A DNA stretch of 64,000 nt, from assembly GCA_032622095.1 (NCBI GenBank), contig CP136069.1:103816278-103880277 (forward strand), written 5' to 3'. The translations under genes and the position numbers were made by a program. This DNA comes from Siphonodentalium dalli. Lineage: Eukaryota > Mollusca > Scaphopoda > Gadilida > Siphonodentaliidae. This document shows, one piece after another, positions 1 through 10,879 of the stretch (its first letter is position 1; each line of letters begins with the position of its first letter). The notes beneath the pieces were generated by a model. That model was not told the origin of the DNA. It saw only the letters and a list, made by a program, of their open reading frames with translations, and made no database searches.

Positions 1-29
1 ATGTCAATACAGCAATGCTACCATAAACA

Positions 30-281
30 ATGGGGATGAGTTTCAAAGAGCTGAACCAAAAACCACCCTATTCTGAAGTGAAACCAAATGCACAGGAGAA
101 ATATATTCTTCCTGACACATTGGTAGACATACATGGTCAGAGAAATTCGACATGTAATGACCAAGACCTTGGAGATATTACGGCATCTGTTCCTCATCAT
201 ATTCCAAGAGATATGGCCCAACCCAGAAACGGCGCCATGGTACCCTATAAAGGGGGGTTCAATGACGATAGATATAATTAA
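30..281 (+). CDS. possible terminal exon or gene fragment, unknown product
   Basis: An 83-codon open frame ends in TAA. It has mixed, protein-like composition and its last residues are GGFNDDRYN. An in-frame TAA at 24-26 lies just upstream, so either the first ATG is the start or a splice acceptor lies close by. No domain is recognised. A longer minus-strand frame (18-392) overlaps it, but that one is rich in Cys, Trp and Ile runs typical of chance frames. The fragment could be the last exon of a gene lying to the left of the window, a decayed retrotransposon piece, or chance. Confidence 0.25.
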   Translation: MGMSFKELNQKPPYSEVKPNAQEKYILPDTLVDIHGQRNSTCNDQDLGDITASVPHHIPRDMAQPRNGAMVPYKGGFNDDRYN

Positions 282-1385
282 AGAACATCGCAAGGTTGAT
301 GACAAGGTTTGATGATTTGATGGCTGTGACCAAGAAGGTCGTGACGCATTAAAACACCAAATACTGTGGGGAAAGTCCCCATTATAGTGCAAAGTCGTGG
401 ATGATGACTACCAGATAGGAGAGCCACAGACATACTGTTTATATACTGTTTGTACAGTACTGTTGATGTAAAACAAATATTCTATTATATGATTAAAGGG
501 AAGTGTCAGTCATGGGGGAACATCAAGTCCCTTGTGGTTGCGGGTTCATTCCAAACACGACCCCTTGGCTGAACTTGCAAGGTTGAGCCACGAATAGATG
601 TGGTGAGATCGCGAGCTCACCTTAATGGCTGTGCCGTCTCGTGGGTAGTTCATGCCCATTGCTCGCTAAAAAACCCTCTATGTGTATCGAAGAAGAGTAG
701 GCTATGCGACCGCATTGGAGCACATTTCTGCATCCAGATACAAACAAACTTTGGCTTCCATCGGTTCCAGGGTGCAGACGACCTACGGTATGTAAAGGAA
801 GTCGTACCAACAACCCATTTGGGAAAAGTAACGGCGTGGTCACCGCTGCTGAAGAATTTAACAAAATATCACTAAGCACATGTTCGTCGATTGATATAAA
901 GATTGGACACCCCTCTGATACACATTTCGCTGCACATTTGACACAAAACGTCTAAACGGTTGTTTGATGGTGTACGTGCAAGCGGGATGGTCATGTGAGT
1001 CAGATGATTTCGTTGGTAATGTCAACACACGTTACAAGTTACCTGGTTATTAACAATCACTAAATCTCCCAATACGTATAATGTTATACAACTGTGAAGC
1101 TATATTATGCGAAGTAAACATATACAATGATGTAATTTCTTCAACTCAAGTAACTATCAAACGCCTCAGCTTGATAAGGTATGTGTATAATGCATAAATG
1201 TGTATAGGAATATTCCGTGTTTGTCTCATCTTTTAATGTATTGTATTGTTGGGCGATGGGTGCAATAACGTAACCAAACAAATGCGACAGAAGATGATAC
1301 AATCCGAAAACATTCACATGCGTTATGTGTCTCGTCAACTCTTGAGAGTTTGTCCTGGATTATTGTTCAAAATGGAATTGAATTA
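282..1385. other. no supported gene
   Basis: Several 60-90 codon frames overlap on both strands between 600 and 955. None has a recognisable domain or clear splice signals. I see no RNA gene or strong repeat here. Confidence 0.5.
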
Positions 1386-2345
1386 TCACCCATGTAGAGG
1401 GGCAAACAAGTTTATATTTCACGATTTTCGGTCTACTTTCATCAGAAACCTCCGAAATGTTGCCATCTGTAAATGATACCATGGCGCTATCATATTGCAT
1501 ATCTCGAAGTGGGTAGAATTCAATATAATAGCACAAAATAATCGGAGTTGTGCTTTGTATTCTGCCATAACGAAATTTCTAAAACTGATTTTTTTTCTTC
1601 TGAATTTTGGGGTGGGGGTGACACAATCTACCACCACATATCATATATGGCAAAGAATGACATCCTTATCTTACAGTCATATGCAGTATATATTTCCACA
1701 AGTTTCTATATTATATACGGGATCTCCATTCAATGAAATACTGAATAAACGCCTATTAAGAGGGGCGAAACAACTGAAAATGAATGATTTTTTGTCTATT
1801 TTCCACGTAAATTTAAGAAACTTTTACATCTATCACCGCAATCATGACATTTCATTACTTTGTATTTATAAGTGTGTAACCTGCTATATTGTAGCACAAA
1901 CATATCCCGAATACCTGTGCTTGTGTATTCATTTGTGCCGAAATTCCCTAAAACATTGACTTTTTGCTGAATTTTGGGGTGAGGGGTGAACTAATCTTAC
2001 ATAACACATCACGTGTTAAATATGATGACATATTCAGCATACTGTGTCGTATGCGGTATATATATCCGCACTTTTCTAGACTATATACGATATCCCTGGT
2101 CAAAACAATATTGATCTATCGCCCATCAAGTGAGGCAAAAAAATTGAAAAATTGCGCTGTTTTGTCTATTTTTACAATAAATCTAAAAAAATCTTCGTTA
2201 TATCAGAGAAATCGTACCACTATCGTAGAAAATATCTAGAGGTATGTAGACTACAATATTTCAGCGCAAAATGTTCGCGTTCCTATAATGTTATTTCTCA
2301 TTTTGCCGAATTTTACAAAAACAGTGATTTTTGCTGAATCTTGGC
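1386..2345. repeat. degenerate ~365-bp tandem repeat, three copies
   Basis: Three diverged head-to-tail units begin near 1387, 1750 and 2120, at a CGCCCATCAAGTGAGGC-like block. Each unit contains a TTTGTCTATTTT-like block and closes with a block like GCTGAATTTTGGGGTG (near 1600, 1965 and 2330). Spacing is about 363 and 370 bp. Open frames in the region follow the repeat and are not gene-like. Confidence 0.7.
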
Positions 2346-2897
2346 ACTCAATCAACTAAAAATCATCTTTTGCATCATCTGTATATTTCACACCGGGTCC
2401 TATCCGATGCGGAATGTCATAACCTTCAAAATGATGTATCACAAGCCCGTGTGTGGTGCCGATGGACTAAACTTTCTGAAATCGGTTCCGTCCGCTCCAC
2501 CAAATAGGAAACTTTAACGCAAAGTCTTTTAGACTTATGGGTATGGAATAATGTTTAACAACTCAATTTGATATGTTTAGGGGTGTTAATTGATATAAAT
2601 TACATGGCTGTGGACATATATGGCAATTGATTGTTTCATAAATTAAATGTTCTGATAGTTATATAGGCACTGTCAAAGCATGTAACCCCAGTATGAAAAT
2701 TGGATGAAATATTGATGGTTTGTGTGGGAGGGAGGTGGGATTTTTTTTTAGCAGGTCAGCCCCTTTGATTCAGATTGTCTGGTTTCGGCAATCCGCTACG
2801 GCAACCATTTGTCGTGGCCCAGTTTGCTTCATCAAATGGCTTCGGCAGTGCTGATTGCCGTAGCCAATTATGAAGGCTGAATGGCAGGTTGAATATT
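2346..2897. other. no supported gene; one weak hairpin
   Basis: The only structure seen is CTACGGCAA at 2796-2804 facing TTGCCGTAG at 2855-2863, an imperfect inverted repeat in a short GC-richer patch. Confidence 0.4.
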
Positions 2898-3050
2898 ATA
2901 AGTTACGGGTCGGATATGGTGTCATGCAACTAGCTAGGGGAAGTGAGATCAATATTAGGCGAGGCCGTATATAGGCCGATCCTAATTATAATTGATCTCG
3001 CTGAGCCTCACATGACAACATATTCGACCACTAAGTGTCCCGTAATTTAT
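2898..3050. repeat. imperfect hairpin element (MITE-like)
   Basis: The left side (2898-2960: TTACGGG, GTCATG, GTGAGATCAAT in order) is matched in reverse complement on the right (2975-3050: ATTGATCTC, CATGAC, CCCGTAAT). The centre lies near 2968. Arms are diverged by small indels. No target duplication is evident. Confidence 0.6.
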
Positions 3051-3124
3051 TATGTCAGTGGACAAAATCCAGCATATCCCTTTAATTAATCGTCGCTGTA
3101 ATTTATTGTAATTTGATAAGATAA

Positions 3125-3236
3125 ATCACAGGTCCCCAGAACAAAAATTGACCCCACCCAATAGTACTTAATCCTATAGATCTATAGGATTAAGTACTAT
3201 TGGTTGTGGGGTCAATTTTTGTTCTGGGGACCTGTG
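3125..3236. repeat. near-perfect 112-bp palindrome
   Basis: Positions 3125-3180 and 3181-3236 are reverse complements apart from a 1-2 base difference around 3158 and 3203. The symmetric centre is CTATAGATCTATAG at 3174-3187. The outer ends read TCACAGGTCCCC and its complement. It could be a palindromic MITE or a long hairpin-RNA source; no flanking duplication could be fixed. Confidence 0.8.
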
Positions 3237-3413
3237 ATATAAATGTGTCGTCTATGTCCATTTACTTATGTAACGTCACAGTGACGCGTCATGGGCATTG
3301 AAGCGGATGGAACAGACTGAATGCAATCAGGATAGACAGGTCCGCTCTGCGCATGCGTTAGTAGTATAGAAAGCGTTGTACCTCCCCCATTCTACCAGTA
3401 CCAGGGTCGATGC

Positions 3414-4310
3414 ATGACCTTGACACGGTCCAATTCTACTAGTACCAGGTCGATGGTTGACCTTAATACTGTATGTAGGTCGCCCTATTTACCCCAGGTA
3501 TCTAGGTCGCCCTATTTACCCCCCCCCCCCCGTATGAATCTAGTAGTACAAATGGTCGATGACCGAGATAAGCTAATGGTATGTAGGTCGCTATATGATA
3601 GATGTCGCCCTATTTACCGTCCCGTATGAATCTAGTAGTACAAATGGTCGATGACCGAGATAAGCTAATGGTATGTAGGTCGCTATATGATGGATATACC
3701 AGCTAATATGGTCGATGACCGACTATCATATACTCGAGTTTCATACGGTATGTAGGTCGCTATATTATAGAGTAATTTATGCGGGTGTGTGAGGAATATT
3801 ATCTGAGGAGGGGGCCCTATTACAAACACGGTTAGTAGGTCGCCCGAATTAGATGTGGTAAGTAGGTCGCTATATTATGCAGTATTATGTTAATGGATCT
3901 ACCAGCTAATATGGTCGATGAGCGACTATTATATACACGAGTTTCTTGTGGTATGTAGGTCGGTGTATTATGCAGTATTTAGAGCGGGTTAATGGATCTA
4001 CCAGATAATACGGTCGATGACCTACTGACAGATATAATACGTACTAGTACGGTATGCAGGTCGCTGCATCATCTACCAGATAATATGGTCGATGAGATAT
4101 ACTCGAGTTTCGTAGGGTATGTAGGTCGCTGTACGTTTTTAGACTCGGTTATTGGGTCTACGAGATAATATGGTCGATGACCGACTATCACATATACTCG
4201 GGAGTTTCGTAGGGTATGTAGGTCGCTGCAGCAGCTACCAGATAATATGGTCGATGACCTACTTATCGATATACATACTCCAATTTCGTACGGTATGTAG
4301 ATCGCTGTGT
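3414..4310. repeat. outer subterminal repeat field, left arm
   Basis: Diverged ~80-110 bp units share GGTATGTAGGTCGCT, GATCTACCAGCTAATATGG and GGTCGATGACC (an 11-mer whose ends are complementary). A C-run occurs near 3520. Repeated palindromic motifs just inside a transposon terminus are typical of binding sites for element-encoded proteins; that role is inferred here. Confidence 0.8.
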
Positions 4311-4423
4311 GGGGGTATTTAAAGCAGATAATTTTCTTTCCCTACCACTATATTTTTTCTCCTACATCTTCAAGGGTGTTATACAATATATTCTCTTTTG
4401 TTGTGTCAAAGTCTGCTGTCAAA

Positions 4424-5023
4424 ATGCCAAAAGCTACCGAGAAGACCGTAAAGAAAACGCAAGCTCCATCTAAGGATAGTGAACAACCTATTTTACAACT
4501 TTCACTCACATAATTATTCAACCTCGAGAAGACAAACTTTCAGAATATTGAAAGAAGGATTAGTGTTGGACAGATACCTGTGAAGATAGTGTATACTATC
4601 GTGTCAAGAGAGTTGAGAGAATTCGACGACAAGGACACTGATGGTGGAAAGATTGAACTGTACAAACTCACACTCAAAAGAGAATTTCAAAAGTCACTGG
4701 AAACCATCAGTGTGATTATCCCAAAACGCTACCAACACCCATGCTCAACTGCTACTCACCTAGTGAATCTTGGAAAGCTGACGACCAAAAATGGTCGTTC
4801 AATGAACAACTTATTGTTTTATAGTTCTAATGATTCCACCGAGGAGCAACCTCAAATGCAATTCTGTGCAACAAATGGCCATTGTGCCACGTCAAGTTCA
4901 TTTGATATGTACTGTTCTTTGTGTGGTGAACAACAACACGACTGGCAACATCCAGACGAAGATGGACAAATTCAATTCTGCATTGTATGTGGTTTGGAAA
5001 TCAAATCTCTCACTTATGCCTGA
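4424..5023 (+). pseudogene. small protein with zinc-ribbon-like C-terminus (left-arm copy, one stop)
   Basis: From ATG 4424 the frame runs 200 codons to TGA 5021-5023, broken once by TAA at codon 30 (4511-4513), where the right-arm copy has GAA (Glu). The N-terminus is Lys/Thr-rich and probably disordered (about residues 1-20). A mixed alpha/beta-like middle follows. The C-terminus has CSLC (164-167) and CIVC (186-189), a CxxC-x18-CxxC pair like a zinc ribbon, with another Cys and His just before. A TATTTAAA box lies at 4316-4323. I do not recognise the family; a nucleic-acid-binding or regulatory role is only a guess. Lying between two GGTCGATGACC fields suggests it belongs to the element. 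An internal ATG at 4580 could still give the last 147 residues. Confidence 0.55.
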
Positions 5024-5335
5024 AGTACAAATCTAAAGAACAGCATAGCTAGATATATATGAGCTTCATATTCGAAGAACACTGGAACTATATGTTGTTA
5101 TATATGTTATGTTTACTGATCTCCTTTCTTAACGAGGTAACGGATCAAATATTAATATTACACTTATGTGTTGTTGTTTTTTTTCTTTATATCCTATATG
5201 TAAGTATGGTAAAAAATATGGTATATGTTAAGATATCCTTATTCCCAATCCCGTGATATATTTGTCAGTGCTCATACCCATTGATTGCTGTAAATGATTA
5301 CAAATTCTATAAATATTGAATATTTTATTACTAAT

Positions 5336-5960
5336 ATCGCTATATGATGGATCTACCAGCTAGTATGGTCGATGACCGAATATCCTATTTACCCCAGGTA
5401 TCTAGGTCGCCCTATTTACCCACGTATGAATCTAGTAGTACAAATGGTCGATGAACGAGATAAGCTAATGGTATGTAGGTCGCTATATGATGGATCTACC
5501 AGCTAGTATAAGCTGAAGGTATGTAGGTAGCTATATGATGGATCTACCAGCTAATATGGTCGATGACCGAATATTATATACTCGAGTTCCATACGGTATG
5601 CAGGTCGCTATATTATAGAGTAATTTATGCGCGTGTGTGTGAGGAATATTATCTGAGTAGAGGGGGGGGGCTATTACAAACGCTGTTAGTAGGTCGCCCG
5701 AATTAGATGCGTTAAGTATATGTCGCTATATTATGCAGTATTATGTTAAATGGATCTACCAGCTAATATGGTCGATGAGCGACTATTATATACACGAGTT
5801 TCATATGGTAGCTATGTCGCTGTATTATGCAGTATTTATAGCGGGTTAATGGATCTACCAGATAATATGGTCGATGACCTAACTGTCAGATATAATACGT
5901 ACTAGTACGGTATCCAGGTCGCTGCAGCATCTACCAGATAATATGGTCTATGACAGTCTA
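5336..5960. repeat. inner subterminal-type repeat field, left arm
   Basis: A second field of the same GTAGGTCGCTATAT / GATCTACCAGCTA / GGTCGATGACC units as at the arm tip, with a G-run near 5665. It ends shortly before GACAGTCGTAATG at 5959. Between gene and field (5024-5335) there is only AT-rich DNA. Confidence 0.75.
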
Positions 5961-7425
5961 CTATCGGGACAGTCGTAATGTGGTGTGACCATCTGCTCAA
6001 CGACCTACACGTTACACGATACAGTTACGGTTGTTTTGTCTATTCTGGCGAATAACAAAGAGCGTTCTTATTATATACGCTCGTAACTATTGTGTATTGT
6101 AATACTACATTCGAATTGCTTGAACATTGAAAACAGTATATTCGTTAGTCATCGAGCCACTGATGGTGTGACCAAATAGTCACTGTTTAAACGACAATGA
6201 CTGTAAAATGACGGAACACATGTGGGACAAAAGATGAGTCACGGGATGTACCGTGTGTATAATTCAAAAGAAATGTGAAAAATACCTAATTTCCGCCTGA
6301 AATACTATTCAATTTGTCCAAATTGTACGGAAAATATAGCAAATTTGCTTGATATTGTCTAAATTTTGAGTTTTCGTAACGTTTTGGGTTGGAAGACACC
6401 GTAAAACGACTACCTATACACTTTCCAAAATACGAATATGAGATCATACCTGTTATATTCCAACAGTTGACAAAAAGTGCAAATGGTGGATTATAACAAA
6501 GAGCAGTTATGGTTGTGTTGTCTATTTCTGGATAATAAAAAAGAGTTTTTTTATCATATACACACGAGCCTATTATATATATTAAAGATGGATTATCTCT
6601 TTAAATAACAAATTTTAAATAGTTGCGTGGGTATAAAATAATAGATATGAACTGAAGACCCCTGTCCGGAAAAGCTTCTATCAATTAATATTGTTTTTAT
6701 TTCGAATATTAAATCGGGAGCGTTTGTGTTACTATTTTTAGAACAGACCATTCGGATGATACCATATTGCGATATAGAGCACTGGTCTGTTCCTATGGCT
6801 ACGCACTGAAAGTCAAATATCCCAGATTGATTGTTTGTATTGTATTGTTCCACAGATATAAGCGATAATGAGTATAATTAACGTTTGTTTGTGACAAAAT
6901 TGTACAATAAAATTTCTGGTCTCTGTTAACAGTAACCACTATTGTTCGTTAGCTGAACAAACACACCTTTTTAGACCAGAAAATATTCGAAATAAAATTA
7001 ATATTAATCGATAGAAGCATTTCCGGACAGGATTTTCGATTCAAATCTAATATATTATACCCCGGTAACTATATAATACATGTTTACAAAGAGATAATCC
7101 ACCTTTAATATTAAATTCAATCGCTTGAACATTGAACTCAGAATATCCGTTTGTTTTCGAGTCCCAGATAGTGTGTGAATGCCGTATGTTTTAATGTGCA
7201 ATTGGGACAGTCGTGTTGGGATATGACCCTCGACTCAAAGACCTAAGTGTTACAAGATGCAGTTATGGTCGTTTTGTCGATGTCTGTATAATTATAAAGA
7301 GCTTATACCTACTGTGTATTGTAATATTACATTTTAATTGCTTGAACATTGAAAACAGAATATCCGGCAGTCGTAATGGGATATGACCTTCGGCTCATAG
7401 ACATATATGTTACACGGGTAGTGCA
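5957..7425. repeat. dispersed ~165-bp direct repeats, left arm
   Basis: Blocks starting with a CAGTCGTAATG-like sequence and a following GTTACACG-like sequence occur near 5960, 7207 and 7367. Each is followed by GTGTATTGTAATA and GCTTGAACATTGAAAACAG in the first two cases (6092-6136 and 7312-7357). The 1.25-kb gap between the first and second copies contains the nested inverted repeat at 6583-7112. Confidence 0.65.
6583..7112. repeat. nested inverted repeat inside left arm
   Basis: The sequence 6583-6710 is repeated in reverse complement at 6985-7112. Shared blocks are GGATTATCTCTTT, CCTGTCCGGAAA, GCTTCTATC and TTTATTTCGAATATT. The 274-bp spacer contains an open frame on the minus strand (6593-6853) with no ATG start. 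The right arm has the mirror structure at about 16417-16946. It may be a foldback element inserted before the palindrome formed, because both arms share it. Confidence 0.75.
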
Positions 7426-7724
7426 AATATTAAGTAGTATACATATAACATGGCGCTGTCAAAGAAACGTTATGATGTATCGTATGTTGTAGGAAGTGTA
7501 TCTTCTATATCAGGGCCACTATAAATACTCCTTTCTTGGCACGATCCACTCACTCAATGGTATCGTATAAATTAAGCAAAAAACACAAACTGAGACACAC
7601 CCCGTCTTATTTTGGCATATACTGCCCGTGATTTTCCCAAAGACGAATGCGAACTTTCCACTCGCTTTCGAATCTACTGACCTATCACTCCCTAGATGTT
7701 TGACGATTTGTACACCTTTCATAT

Positions 7725-7958
7725 TCAAAAATAGATTCGTGTCGCTCTCGGTCTGACGAGACTACAATGTTCGGGTCTCAATAAAAAAAAAAAAACAGCC
7801 ATATGCCCGACAGGTGTCATAAAACACCGCTCCGTGTTAGTCCATTGTTGATATAGTATAAATAAAGAGCGTTTGTTGCACCTGTACGCAGAAAATTGAA
7901 ACAGCTGAGAAAATGAATGTGACCATGGGTTGTATTGTTCAAGAGAATACAAAGACAT
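7725..7958 (-). CDS. unknown 77-residue frame, left arm
   Basis: An ATG-started frame is mirrored identically in the right arm (15572-15805). It begins with SLYSLEQYN and ends after a poly-T tract encoding a Phe run. Just beyond, another frame (7519-7728) continues on the same strand. A length change in the A/T run at 7781-7793 could join them, so a longer decayed gene is possible. No family is recognised. The opening resembles the start of the neighbouring frame at 6593-6853 (a V/LEQYN block), which may be coincidence. Confidence 0.2.
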   Translation of the reverse strand: MSLYSLEQYNPWSHSFSQLFQFSAYRCNKRSLFILYQQWTNTERCFMTPVGHMAVFFFLLRPEHCSLVRPRATRIYF

Positions 7959-8611
7959 TATATGAATAGTTAGTATATTTTAAACCAATATTAAACCTCA
8001 CTCCAAATTAAGTTGACATAATATGGAAGCTCGAATGGACCATTAAAATTGATAAGCATGTGATACATCCAATTCGTGTGAGAATGTCGAGTTAGTGCAC
8101 TGACGTGTGGACGTTGGTGTTAATGGACCTGATACATTATGGAGACAACCTTCACGTCAAATACGATGTGCAAAACTCGATCATTAATATTAAAAATCAG
8201 TGATGTTTGAATTGAAAATAGTACCCCTTGCGATGTATTTAATATGTACATCTTTGGAGTGTATTCAATATTATTTTCGACAACCTATTAGTAACCTATA
8301 TCGCAAAAAAAAAATATGGTCAATGTCATATGTGTAAATTTGAATCAATGACGAATGTTATACACGATATAATGAGGTCAGTAAATACGACAGTGTTCGT
8401 TATGTTGTGTATTATGCGTACCGCCATAGTGCCGGTTGTAATAAGATATTGCGAGTTTGTTATTGAGAGGTGGTTTTAATTACAACTAAAGCTGTGTATA
8501 CTGTGTATATGTATACTGGTTAACTCACACTGATCTATTTTCGTTTAAATATCGAGCGTGCTGACTATTCGCTCCATTTCGTGTAATATTATTAGTATAC
8601 TTTAGTAAACG

Positions 8612-9102
8612 ATGGAATCTAAATCCTACAGGAACTATCTCGGGAATAGGGGTCGTTTTTTAAACGTTTGTATGTTCAAATCTGAAGCTAGAATAGATGT
8701 TCGCTGTTGGGTGAAAAATGGGTCATACCCCACGAAAACTGGAACGTCTATGAGTCTGGCGCGTTGGTTGAATCTTTTTTATTATTTTGAAATGATTCAA
8801 GAGGCCATCGATGATGGCATAGATTTACACAAACAACATATATGTGGCAATTTGCACGTTAGTTGTGACACAAGGTACTCGGTTATACACATAAGGACAT
8901 ATTTTGTTCCAGGAAGGGGCTGTCAATCTGATACCTACACGGAAGGGGGGTCACATTGAACCATTCAGAATGGAAAGATATGGTGGAGTGTAGAGCGAAG
9001 GTAGAGGAACTTTACCCAGAGCTAAAAACGTGGACTCCATGTGTTTATGCCGAGAATGCTCACCTTCAACCTACAAGGAATACTTATAAATTGGACACAT
9101 AA
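8612..9102 (+). pseudogene. tandem PC4-like domain protein, frame-shifted (left-arm copy)
   Basis: The ATG at 8612 opens 115 codons. The first half (about residues 9-66) shows the PC4/p15 pattern: aromatic/basic start, FKSEARIDVRCW strands, PTKTGTSMSL, then ARW and a helix. A second copy of the pattern begins near residue 79 (a GNLHVS block, then VIHIRTYF) but is completed in other frames: PTRKGG in +1 (about 8934-8951), then TLNHSEWKDMV and a charged helix in +2, ending TAA 9100-9102. The two shifts sit in G-runs at 8915-8919 and 8945-8950. PC4 folds bind single-stranded or melted DNA and act in transcription or replication. The tandem arrangement and location suggest an element-borne DNA-binding protein. 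The PC4 call rests on pattern reading only. The right arm has the same two shifts. Confidence 0.55.
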
Positions 9103-10090
9103 CACTCATGACATATAATTTACACCGATCGTTGTAAATGGATATAACAGCCGTAAGAATATTTTGATATGTATCTGTTTTTGATTATACAGATAGAAGA
9201 TTAACTATATCATTGTTGAGTATGCTATTCATTAAATTATTTATATTTCCACGTGGATTACTTTTTAAGGCTCTATAATTCATTTCATATTATGATTCTG
9301 TGCCTAAAAAATACCTTTTACTTCAAATGCAGCAACAAATCTGAGAGGCAGTGAGTGTACTCGACTCAGATTTATTATTTATCATCTGAGATGTATTACA
9401 CCGCCGCGTATTTGCAATATAACCTGCATTTAGGTGTAGTCTTCCCTTTGGTATGTATTTCAAAATGTTACTTTGAAATATAGTCTATTTTAAGGCTATA
9501 TACAATTTTATCTCTTAATACGTTTAAGAAGGATACATGATATCGATATATAGTAAACGTAAATGTATTTGCAGATTGAATAAATGTTCTATATCGCTTT
9601 AAATACGGTATGTATACCCTATAATGCTATATTAATTGTTTCAAACAAATGTGTGTTATTACCCTATATTGCTATATTAATTGTTTCAAACAAATGTGCG
9701 TTATTGCCGATGAGTATGTGTCTCATACAACCCATATTCTATTGTGCCCGGTAATGAAACGAGGTATGTTATTTGTGAAATCGAAGGTTATATAGTGTTA
9801 ACCCGTGGATACACTAGGCAGGTCGTATATTTTTCACATGGAGGTCTACTAACCACCTATAGATGGTAAGTGAAATTTGAGGAAATATGCCAGACTTATA
9901 CATAAGCAATTACCTTATTTACATATATACTTCAATAGTTATAAATGATTAACGTCAACATCTATACAATCTGGTTAAAAGAATCAATTCTCATCATGTT
10001 TGGGAGAAATACAGGGAGCCAGGTATAAATCCGAGTTATTTCCTTCGACATAAGTGAACATTTTGAGTACTACTCTTCATAGAACGTTAG
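9103..10090. other. AT-rich, no gene; 45-bp direct duplication
   Basis: The only clear structure is two adjacent copies of a 45-bp unit at 9616-9660 and 9661-9705 (CTATATTAATTGTTTCAAAC core). They are mirrored in the right arm at about 13110-13199, so they predate the palindrome. Confidence 0.6.
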
Positions 10091-10094
10091 AAAA

Positions 10095-10790
10095 CCATAA
10101 TCTAACAACGAATATCGAAGAAACAATGTGATTTCTTGATACAAATTTGAATTATTCTGTCTATTTTGAATAATATTGGTAGAAAAAATGATTTTTTTTC
10201 AATGAGAGTTGGGACAAAAACTCACATTTTGAGATAAAAATGTATCGTTTGTATCATAGTCTTATAAAAACGAAGACTTAATACGAACCTATTCGGTATA
10301 TTGAGTGAATGTTTTAGAAAGAATATCGAAGAACCAATGTAATTACTTGATAAGCATTGTAACTATTCGTCTGTTTAAAAAAAAAAATGGAAATATTTCG
10401 TCTATTTGGAATACAGTTGGTAGCAATATTCAAGTATTTAAATGAAATTTGGACCAAAAAACTTATAATTTGAGAAAACGTGTACCATTTCTAATGTGTC
10501 TAATGTGTGAATGTGTTCATATATAGCAAATATAATGATGCAGAAATGAATATTTCCTAGAAAAAATGTTAACATAGCTTGTATTGAACCAATATAATGT
10601 AGCATTCGAGTTAAAATATTTCATATTTGGACCATAACGAACCAATGCAAAAGATAGGGGGACATATTTTGCGCATAAAAATACAGGGTTGTCAATTATC
10701 AACAAAAAAACAAATACTTTGAAACAACAAAAAAGATGACATAAGAACGAATATCCAAAAGCTAGTGTGAAAATAACCCTCACATTTATA
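10095..10790. repeat. degenerate ~210-bp tandem repeat, left arm
   Basis: Units begin at GAATATCGAAGAAACAATGT (10110) and GAATATCGAAGAACCAATGT (10321). Both contain TTGATA, a T/A run, ATTGGTAG or GTTGGTAG, and ACAAAAACTCA or CCAAAAAACTTA. A third, more diverged unit follows from about 10530. Frames in this stretch (10517-10783 minus, mirrored at 12103-12297 plus) are AT-driven and not gene-like. Confidence 0.55.
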
Positions 10791-10879
10791 AAAATAAAAC
10801 AATAAAAATTCAGTTTTCGAGTAAATCCTTTAAAATTATTGAATGTTTTCGTCTATGTAGGATAAAATTTGACACAAAA

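Noticed and set aside
540..580. tRNA- or SINE-like boxes (GGGTTCATTCC and TTGGCTGAACTTG)
   Set aside because: The two boxes are in the wrong order for an internal pol III promoter and no cloverleaf can be drawn.
800..955. A frame whose end (IGHPSDTHFAAH) loosely recalls a CRIB motif
   Set aside because: Key positions of the CRIB consensus are missing and no flanking exon or splice structure supports it.
8871..8917. Possible 46-bp GT-AG intron in the PC4-like gene instead of frameshifts
   Set aside because: Splicing there joins into a frame that stops at once (TGA after ATC) and removes the conserved second-domain strand.
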